From positions 1-7,565 of the forward strand of contig JAOTUT010000064.1 in the NCBI GenBank assembly GCA_029863735.1: 7,565 nucleotides of DNA, in the 5' to 3' direction. The notes under the pieces are model-generated. The model was not told where the DNA came from, made no database searches, and saw only the letters and a program-made list of their open reading frames with translations. Source of the DNA: Ignavibacteria bacterium. GTDB lineage: Bacteria > Bacteroidota > Ignavibacteria > Ignavibacteriales > Ignavibacteriaceae. Position 1 is the first letter of the stretch, and every line of letters begins with the position of its first letter. This document shows, piece after piece, positions 1 through 6,600 of the stretch. The position numbers were made by a program, and so were the translations under genes.

Positions 1-48
1 AGAGACTATGATGCAAAACTGTCTTTGGCACTAAACTACTTCCGATAA
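1..48 (+). CDS. Possible 3' end of an upstream gene (last 15 codons), partial
   Basis: Frame 1 is open from the window edge to a TAA at 46-48 and reads RDYDAKLSLALNYFR. The alternating hydrophobic pattern with aromatic residues next to the C-terminus resembles the last strand of an outer-membrane beta-barrel, which would fit a neighbourhood of exported proteins. Fifteen open codons are easily found by chance in this composition. A competing minus-strand frame is open from about 128 down to position 1, with an ATG at 91. The product cannot be named from this fragment. Confidence 0.3.
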   Translation, partial: RDYDAKLSLALNYFR

Positions 49-133
49 ATTTCAATATCAATTTTTCCAGATTAGTGTGGATTTCCAGCATTATTTGAGT
101 AGCCTCTTGATTCAGTGTATGTATTGATCAGTT

Positions 134-162
134 TTGAGAATATTCTTTATTTTCAATAAAAT
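134..162 (+). promoter_or_regulatory. Sigma70-like promoter for the beta-helix gene
   Basis: TTGAGA (134-139) and TAAAAT (157-162) are separated by exactly 17 bases. Each hexamer differs from the E. coli consensus (TTGACA, TATAAT) at one position. Transcription would start near 169, giving a leader of about 105 bases before the ATG at 275. The caveat is that Bacteroidetes-type primary sigma factors often use a different -33/-7 pattern, and AT-rich DNA produces such matches by chance. Confidence 0.35.
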
Positions 163-264
163 TTCTCTACAAGAATGATCTAAATCGTACAAATGCTTAA
201 ACTTAAAAATCAAATGAGATCTGCTAAGATTTCCAGGAAATGAAATTCTAAAATAACTTAATCT

Positions 265-268
265 GGAG
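265..268 (+). promoter_or_regulatory. Ribosome binding site that decides the start of the beta-helix gene
   Basis: GGAG lies six bases before the ATG at 275. An in-frame TTG directly upstream (272) would sit only three bases from GGAG. ATG 275 is therefore preferred as the start, and it yields a clean signal peptide beginning MQKYITL. Confidence 0.6.
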
Positions 269-274
269 TTTTTG

Positions 275-2770
275 ATGCAAAAATACATCACACTTACCTT
301 GATATTAGTGTTACAATGCTTTCTGTATTCCCAAACAAATTCAACCACTTGGTATGTTAGCCCCACAGGTTCAGGTTCACAGACTGGAACCGATAGAGGT
401 AATGCTTGGAGCTTATCTTCAATGAATCAGAATCTAATCCAACCCGGGGACTATGTATACTTCGGTCAGGGAACCTATGGCCAATTTTCTACTACGAAAG
501 CAGGTTCAGCTAGACATCTTATTACTTTTATGGCTGACCCCACAAATACGGATACGGTGTGGTTTCAAACACCAACCCTTTGGGTTGGCACGGCTATAAA
601 TCTAAACAAAAGTTATATAAGATTAAAAAATATTGGTGCAAGAAATTCACAAAAAGGAATATTTATTACCAGTTCGAGTACGCCTGGTGTTATGACTACA
701 AATGTATTCGTTGATAGTTGTATTATTAGAAATAACCAGTATAGTATTGGTGCCAGAAGCGGTTACGAGCCAACCGGTGGGACACCAGATGACGTTAATT
801 TGGATTCAGTATGGGTAAGATGGAATTATGTAACAACATCACCTACGTTTCAGAATGGTGAATCAGACGGAATAACTGGAAGAAGCATCCGAAGGTATTA
901 TATACTGGGAAATTATGTAGAGGTTCTTTACAACACAAGTACGGGGCATAATGATTGTTTCCAGGTTAGTCAGGGTAATGGCGAAATGATAATAGCCAAT
1001 AATTACTTTGTAAATCATAAAACAGAACATTCTCAGATTTCAATGACCTCAGTTAGTGTTGCACCTTATAAAACGGTCTATTATAACAATGTGGCCAGAC
1101 ATTATGGTGTGGGTTCAATTTTTGCTCACAATGCTGCATATTATATTGGATTTGGTGAAGCTCCAGCAGGCAATTGTTATATCCTCCACAATACAACAAT
1201 CGGTAATGGGAATAATCATTTTCAGCTAAGTGAGCCTTATATCGTGAAGAATAACATATTTTATACATTCACACAGGCCGGTGCTTGTTGGGTATATGAC
1301 CCGTTTGTTTTAGGAGGGAATGATTATGATTACAATATGATATATGGTGGTGGTGGGACTACATATCCATATGCTAATCCAAGCGGCTCATCACAAACAT
1401 TCCAATGGATGTATAATAAGGGACAATCTGTTCAAGATGCTATGACGACTGATATGAAGTTTGTTGATTTTAATGGGGAAAATTACAGTTTACAATCAAC
1501 TTCTCCTGCAAAGAACTATGGAACCAATCTACAGGCATTGGTTGATGGCTGGGGTATTGATGGAGTTGAGTGGAAATCTTTCGATAATCCTTATGTATCC
1601 TGGGATAATCCTGTGCCACGTGGTGGTAATCCAACAGTTGGTGCCTGGGAATTTGATAATACAGGTACTGGCTATAATATAGAAGTTAATGAAGGCTGGA
1701 ACTATATCTCAATTCCTAAGTTAAGTAATAATATGACCGCAGACTTTCTCTTACCTACAAGAATATCATCAGTATTTGAATATGATGGCAGTAGTTATAA
1801 TGAGGTAAATGTTCTGCAAACTGCTAAAGGCTATGCAGTTGAGTTCGGGTATCCTCAATATATATTCATAAATGGTCAATCCGTTTACTCACCCATCCCG
1901 GTATCTGCTGGCTGGAATTTAATTGGAGTATTTGACGAGGAAATACCTGTTAGCCAGATAACTACAGCTCCTTCTGGTATATTGGCAACAAATTTTGTGG
2001 GATATGAAGGAGGATATGAAACAATAAATACTTTAAAACCAGGTAAAGGGTATTGGGTAAAAGTAACATCCAATGGAGTGCTAAACCTGAACAGCGGTAG
2101 TTTGGGCAAAGGTGGAGAGGTGAATCAACAAATAGCACAGATAAATCAGAAGTGGGGCAAGATAAAGATAAGTGACAGTGAAGCTAATAGCAATACTTTA
2201 TATGTAATTGAAGAGGATATAGAGTCAGACGTCTTCGAATTACCGCCACTTCCGCCAAAAGGAATGTATGATGCAAGGTATGCAATTGGAAAATTAGTGG
2301 AAGATTTAAGCAACCCAAAAGAAATTATAATAAACTCAGAAAATTATCCCGTTACTATTAAAGTGGAAGGGATAAGTTTACAAATAAGCTACAAGCTAAA
2401 TGGTAAGTTATATATTGAAGAATTAAATAACGGTAAAGAATTCAAGATAACTAACAGAGAAATTTCCTCAATAGAAGTAATGAGGAAAATAAAAGATGAA
2501 TCGCTTGATTCATATAAGTTATCTCAAAATTATCCTAATCCTTTCAACCCTAGTACATCTTTTAAGTACTCAATTCCAAATGCATCAAAAGTTTTAATTA
2601 AGGTTTACGATATTCTCGGCAACGAAATAGAAACTCTTGTTAATGAAGAAAAATCTGCAGGCACTTATGAGATAGAATTTAATGCTAATGGGTTACCAAG
2701 CGGAGTTTATTTTTACAGATTACAAGCAGGTACTATTGTTGAAAGTAAGAAGATGGTTTTGCTCAAGTAA
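275..2770 (+). CDS. Secreted right-handed beta-helix protein with T9SS type A sorting domain (831 aa)
   Basis: Exported protein with three parts. Residues 1-20 are a signal peptide (basic Lys3, hydrophobic core, cleavage likely after YSQ). Residues about 26-460 open with WYVSPTGSG, GT and PGDYVYF...GTY, the typical entry into a pectate-lyase-like parallel beta-helix, continue with Asn/Ile-rich coils (IIRNN, ILGNYVE, IIANNYF, IVKNNIFY) and close with GAWEFD. A GHNDCFQ motif sits at 224-230. Residues 467-831 are the C-terminal region shared with the propeller gene at 3671: GWN at 474 and 546, GYxV at 519 and 592, ELPPLPP...YDARY at 655-669, and YPNPFNPST at 753-761 inside the sorting domain (747-831). 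By family knowledge such proteins cross the inner membrane by Sec and the outer membrane by T9SS. Many beta-helices bind or cleave polysaccharide, but no catalytic set is certain here, so enzyme activity is inference. A Cys at 15 is not in a good lipobox. Export and fold are well supported; substrate is unknown. Confidence 0.94.
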   Translation: MQKYITLTLILVLQCFLYSQTNSTTWYVSPTGSGSQTGTDRGNAWSLSSMNQNLIQPGDYVYFGQGTYGQFSTTKAGSARHLITFMADPTNTDTVWFQTPTLWVGTAINLNKSYIRLKNIGARNSQKGIFITSSSTPGVMTTNVFVDSCIIRNNQYSIGARSGYEPTGGTPDDVNLDSVWVRWNYVTTSPTFQNGESDGITGRSIRRYYILGNYVEVLYNTSTGHNDCFQVSQGNGEMIIANNYFVNHKTEHSQISMTSVSVAPYKTVYYNNVARHYGVGSIFAHNAAYYIGFGEAPAGNCYILHNTTIGNGNNHFQLSEPYIVKNNIFYTFTQAGACWVYDPFVLGGNDYDYNMIYGGGGTTYPYANPSGSSQTFQWMYNKGQSVQDAMTTDMKFVDFNGENYSLQSTSPAKNYGTNLQALVDGWGIDGVEWKSFDNPYVSWDNPVPRGGNPTVGAWEFDNTGTGYNIEVNEGWNYISIPKLSNNMTADFLLPTRISSVFEYDGSSYNEVNVLQTAKGYAVEFGYPQYIFINGQSVYSPIPVSAGWNLIGVFDEEIPVSQITTAPSGILATNFVGYEGGYETINTLKPGKGYWVKVTSNGVLNLNSGSLGKGGEVNQQIAQINQKWGKIKISDSEANSNTLYVIEEDIESDVFELPPLPPKGMYDARYAIGKLVEDLSNPKEIIINSENYPVTIKVEGISLQISYKLNGKLYIEELNNGKEFKITNREISSIEVMRKIKDESLDSYKLSQNYPNPFNPSTSFKYSIPNASKVLIKVYDILGNEIETLVNEEKSAGTYEIEFNANGLPSGVYFYRLQAGTIVESKKMVLLK
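1673..2770 (+). other. C-terminal module, copy 1 (diverged duplicate of 6059-7150)
   Basis: These 365 codons match the last 363 codons of the propeller gene in order and spacing. Shared landmarks are two GWN/GYW units, a WGKIKI segment, ELPPxPPxG, GKLVE, the IKxEG and NGxL segments, ITN, and the sorting domain to the last residue. By eye roughly half the residues agree in the second half. The match is much clearer in protein than in DNA, so the duplication or domain transfer is not recent. Confidence 0.85.
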
Positions 2771-2848
2771 GAATTAAGAGTGAATAATAAAGAATTTAAA
2801 TTGGAAAGTTGCATGAAAATAATTAAAATTATCAATTAGGAGAATTAT

Positions 2849-3001
2849 ATGATACTAATAATAACTCTATTGATTTTCTCAGCCTCACTAAATATTGCTT
2901 TGATATTCGGAATGGTGAGGAAGAATGCCGATGAGGATATGATTAAAATAAGAACGAAAGAAGGTTTAAATGTCCAGGACTCAGAATATTTTAGTGCTTA
3001 A
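2849..3001 (+). CDS. Small single-pass membrane protein, unknown function (50 aa)
   Basis: Reads from ATG 2849 to TAA 2999-3001. AGGAG at 2838-2842, six bases before the ATG, is the best ribosome binding site in the window. Residues 1-23 are a continuous hydrophobic helix beginning MILIITLLIF. It is followed at once by Arg24-Lys25, then a polar tail rich in acidic and basic residues (NADEDMIKIRTKEG) ending DSEYFSA. By the positive-inside rule the tail should be cytoplasmic, with the helix acting as an uncleaved anchor. It lies 78 bases after the beta-helix gene with no clear terminator between, so co-transcription is possible. I do not recognise a family. It could be a regulatory or accessory membrane peptide. 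Main doubt: it is short and rests on one site plus composition. Confidence 0.68.
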   Translation: MILIITLLIFSASLNIALIFGMVRKNADEDMIKIRTKEGLNVQDSEYFSA

Positions 3002-3032
3002 TAGTCCGAAATCCGTTAATTAATAACTGTTA

Positions 3033-3051
3033 AAAAATCACTCCGGTTTTT
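3033..3051 (+). terminator. Weak terminator-like hairpin after the small membrane gene
   Basis: AAAAATC (3033-3039) can pair with GGTTTTT (3045-3051), with one U-G pair, around an ACTCC loop. The 3' arm is itself the U-tract. It sits 31 bases after the stop codon, where a terminator would be expected. The stem is almost all A-U and therefore weak. Confidence 0.3.
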
Positions 3052-3240
3052 GACAATTAAATTTGGTGCTGACAAAATGCATCAGTGTTAATCTATCACT
3101 TCCAATAAATCTCCCGGTAAAGTTACTTTTTCCTCTTCAAACATTCATACAGGTCAGTCTGAGAACATCATAAATGAAATTCCTACAATTAAAAAAGTAA
3201 TTGCCATAAATTCTCTTTCCATATCCCCTATCAATTAAAG

Positions 3241-3340
3241 TCTCCCTGTCGGTCCTCGGCTTCTCCAAGAAGTGAGTGCGATTAAGCAAATAAGCAGGTT
3301 GGTAGGGGTTTACTACTGAAGAAGGTAATAAACTTCAGGT
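3241..3340. other. GC-rich island with hairpins, possible relic repeat or small RNA
   Basis: Counted by hand, 3241-3310 is about 51% GC (36 of 70). The 60 bases before it are about 28%, and 3341-3400 is about 23%. It holds a five-pair hairpin CTTCT-CCA-AGAAG (3260-3272), then CTGAAG (3316-3321) paired with CTTCAG (3333-3338). Its core CTGTCGGTCCTCGGCTTCTC resembles CTGTCGTCGGCTTTTCGAGG at 7394-7413 in the other intergenic gap. No protein is evident. A degraded mobile or palindromic repeat, or a structured RNA, are both possible. Confidence 0.35.
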
Positions 3341-3521
3341 CAGATTACTAATAATTGTTACAAGAGAAACCTTTTTAAACAGTAGGTTTTAGATATAATA
3401 ATGTAACTTTAGTTACTTTCTAATAACTTTATAATAGTCTTTAATGTCCGGGATTGATACTAATTCCTCAAAATAAAAACTATAATATCTATATTTCCTT
3501 CATTTAATTAAGACTTTAACA

Positions 3522-3530
3522 TGGTATGAT
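3522..3530 (+). promoter_or_regulatory. Possible extended -10 promoter element for the propeller gene
   Basis: TGGTATGAT fits an extended -10 (TGn then TATGAT, one mismatch from TATAAT). No good -35 lies 16-18 bases upstream. It would give a leader of about 130 bases before ATG 3671. This is the best candidate I found, but a weak one. Confidence 0.2.
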
Positions 3531-3609
3531 TATTGTTTTTTACCTCTATTAAATTTAACTTCGGTCATCAAATGGCATAAGATTCTGATTGACTTTCGAA
3601 CTTAATTTT

Positions 3610-3637
3610 AAGAGAATACTCTAAGATTCTTTTTTTT
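3610..3637 (+). terminator. Hairpin plus T-run in the leader of the propeller gene
   Basis: AAGAGAAT (3610-3617) can pair with ATTCTTTT (3626-3633, one G-U pair) around an eight-base loop. Eight consecutive T follow or overlap it (3630-3637). It lies only 33 bases before the next ATG. It could end read-through from upstream, act as a leader attenuator if the promoter is further upstream, or be chance in AT-rich DNA. Confidence 0.25.
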
Positions 3638-3662
3638 CAATTTCATAACTATAAACCTTCCT

Positions 3663-3667
3663 GAGGG
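3663..3667 (+). promoter_or_regulatory. Closely spaced ribosome binding site of the propeller gene
   Basis: GAGGG ends only three bases before ATG 3671, tighter than the six-base spacing of the two upstream genes. The start is still favoured because it opens directly into a good signal peptide (MKRLFLLLTF) and no later Met preserves one. Confidence 0.45.
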
Positions 3668-3670
3668 CAT

Positions 3671-6600
3671 ATGAAAAGGTTATTTTTACTTCTTACATTT
3701 ATTCTTACCACATTAACTGGATTCCCGCAATGGATTAATCAAAATCCTGTTCCTAACGGAAATGACCTCTGGTCTACATTTTTTATCGATGACAACACAG
3801 GATGGATAGTTGGCTCTGACGGATTTATTAAAAAAACCACAAATGCTGGTATTGACTGGATTCAGCAAAGCAGTAGTACAACTCTAACTTTAAGATCAGT
3901 TCAGTTTATTGACCATAGCACAGGTTGGATATGTGGCAGTTCAGGACTTATACTTAAAACAACCGATGGTGGAGAAAACTGGTTTGAGCTGACAAGCGGA
4001 ACATCTGAACTATTAACAGACTTACATTTTTATGATGTAAATATCGGCTGGGCTGTAGGTTACAACGAAACAATAATAAAAACAACAAATGGTGGTGCTT
4101 CTTGGACAAGCCAATCCTCCGCAGCTCCTTTTCACTTAAACTCGGTTGACTTTGTTGATTCATTAGTAGGTTATGCTGTTGGAAAAGATACGATCAATTT
4201 TTCAGCTAATGCAAAAATCTTGAAAACCACAGATGGTGGTACTACTTGGATAGATAAATCCTCAATATTAAGTGGTTATCCTGGTATAAATACTGTTGAA
4301 TTCGTTGATGCCAATGTTGGATGGATTGGGGGCGGTAGTGGTTATTTTTATGGATTTCTTATAAAAACTACTGATGGAGGAGATACCTGGGGTTCTGAGT
4401 CAATATTCAAAAGTGAGGTTACCATTATTAGAGAAAATCTGCTTATTGATTATAATTTTGGAATACGCTCGATATACTTTAGAGATTCAAATAACGGCTG
4501 GGCTGTAAATGGGGGTGATGAATATTATAGAGCTATTTATACAACAACTAACGGTGGTGCAAATTGGGTTCAGAAATATTTTACTTTAGAAGAATATGAT
4601 TTACTATCAGTGTTCGTAAACAGTATCGGGCATGGCTGGGCAGTTGGCCGTAACGGATCAATATTTAGAACTGAAGACGATGGGCAAAGTTGGAGACAGC
4701 AATTAAGTGGTGGAGTACACTACGGTGGGGAAGAAGATATTTATTCGATCTTTAATATTAATGAAAATGTGGGTTGGGCTGCAGGAATTAGAGATAGTTT
4801 TTCCCCTTGGGATTCGGCGGTGATATTAAAAACTACAAACAGTGGTAAAACCTGGATCACTAAATTATTCAATTATGATTATGGTGGTATTATAAAAACC
4901 TTGTTCTTCATAAACGAAAACATTGGGTGGGCAGGGAGTAATGAAGGCTTACTATCCTCTACAACAGATGGAGGAGAAAATTGGTTAGGGAGTAGTGTTG
5001 ATATTCAAAGTGTTTCTTCAATAATTTTTGTAGATCAAAATACTGGTTGGCTTGCATCTGATAACAGTTATTATAATAAAGAGAAACCTGAATTGATCAA
5101 TAACATAATTGCTAAGTCGACTGATGGAGGTATTACGTGGGATCAGAAAAGTTCACTTGGTGGCTCTTCAATTTATTTCTCAGATACTAATAACGGATGG
5201 GTTGTTGGAGAAAACGGAAGCATAAGGAAGTCAACGGATGGCGGTGAAACCTGGATTACAAAAGCGAGTGGAATAACTGAAAACTTAAACTGTGTAAAAT
5301 TTTATAATTCAAGTTTAGGAATGTGCGTTGGTAATGTTGGAACAATTTTATTGTCAACAGATAGCGGTGAGAACTGGGTTTCCAAAAGCGTTGGTATTAC
5401 TAATGATCTTAAATCAGTTACTTTTACAAATTCAACCACGGCCTGGGTCGTAGGATCGAATGGAGAGATATTATCAACAGCAGATTTAGGCAATAATTGG
5501 ATTGTGCATAAAGAAGTAACTTCAAATAATCTTAATTCCGTATTTTTTGTAAATGAAAATACTGGTTGGGTAAGTGGTATGAAGGGATCAATGTTCAAAT
5601 ATTCAATTGAACCTGTACCACCTGCTGTTTGGACAAACCAAATATTAGTAGAGGATGCAGGAGGAATAGAATCATCGGGTGTGTTAACATTTGGTCAGCA
5701 TATAGATGCAACAGATAGTATAGATTTATCCCTTGGCGAGTATGAACTACCACCACCTCCTCCACCCCTTATCTTCGATGCAAGGTTTAATCTTCCTACC
5801 AATCCGGAAATGGGTTCATTAAAAGATTTCAGGGACAGCACTAAGACTGAAATTATTTGGACAATTACATTTCAGCCGAGCTCAGCTGGTTACCCTATGA
5901 GCTTCAACTGGGATAGTTTGAGTTTCCCCGAAGGTACATTCTATTTAAAGGATAGAATAGATGGTTCCTTTGTTAAAGTAAATATGAAAAACCAGAGTAG
6001 TTATGTTCTTACAGAACCAGCAATAACATCCCTTAATATTAGCTACAAAGGGAAGTGTTCATTGGTATCAGTTAACAATGAATGGAATATGATTTCGGTA
6101 CCATTGCTTGCTGAAAATATGGCACTGACTAACTTATTCCCAACAGCTACTTCATCTGCGTATGGTTTTGACAACGAATACGTGACAGAAGATACCTTAA
6201 TTGCAGGGGTTGGATATTGGTTGAAGTTTGGTGGAAGTGAGGAATTACAAATATGCGGTTCCTCACTGGGAGATACAATATCAGTACAAGAAGGATGGAA
6301 TATGTTTGGAGGTTATGAAAAAGATGTACCCATAACTCAGATAACATCCACACCATCGGGAATAATAGCAACATATTTCTTTGGATATGAAGATGGCTAT
6401 CACATAGCAGACACGCTTAAGACAGGAAAAGGTTATTGGGTAAGAGTAACGTCAGATGGAATACTTAATCTAAACAGCAGTGGGTTATCAAAAGATAAAG
6501 AGAAGGATCAATTAGCTAAGATAGACCAAAACTGGGGAAAGATTAAAATTACTGACAATGAAGGTAAGAGCATCACTCTTTATGCAGCGGAAGAAGAAAT

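Larger units (their letters stand above)
3002..3670. other. Gene-poor intergenic region (669 bases)
   Basis: No reading frame here looks like an intact gene on either strand. It contains a weak terminator-like hairpin (3033-3051), a minus-strand frame broken by two TGA codons (3088-3222), a GC-rich island with hairpins (3241-3338), a possible extended -10 element (3522-3530) and a hairpin plus T-run (3610-3637). The rest is plain AT-rich sequence. Confidence 0.6.

Noticed and set aside
229..241. Palindrome ATTTCC-A-GGAAAT in the leader of the beta-helix gene
   Set aside because: It could be an operator half-site pair, but there is no regulator nearby, no second copy, and it is short in AT-rich DNA.
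112..366. Minus-strand 84-residue frame over the start of the beta-helix gene
   Set aside because: It overlaps the real signal peptide region and its leader, has no good ribosome binding site and no recognisable features.
2819..2832. Inverted repeat ATAATT-AA-AATTAT between the beta-helix gene and the small gene
   Set aside because: Entirely A/T with a two-base loop, expected by chance here and not a plausible terminator.
3454..3486. TTGATA and a perfect TATAAT upstream of the propeller gene
   Set aside because: The spacer is 21 bases, too long for a normal sigma70-type promoter.
5302..5598. Minus-strand 98-residue frame inside the propeller gene
   Set aside because: It is the antisense image of the Asp-box repeats, which keep the opposite strand free of stops.
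3671..5599. Annotation as a photosystem II assembly factor
   Set aside because: Ycf48 similarity is only to the propeller repeat. The signal peptide, length and T9SS tail do not fit that role.
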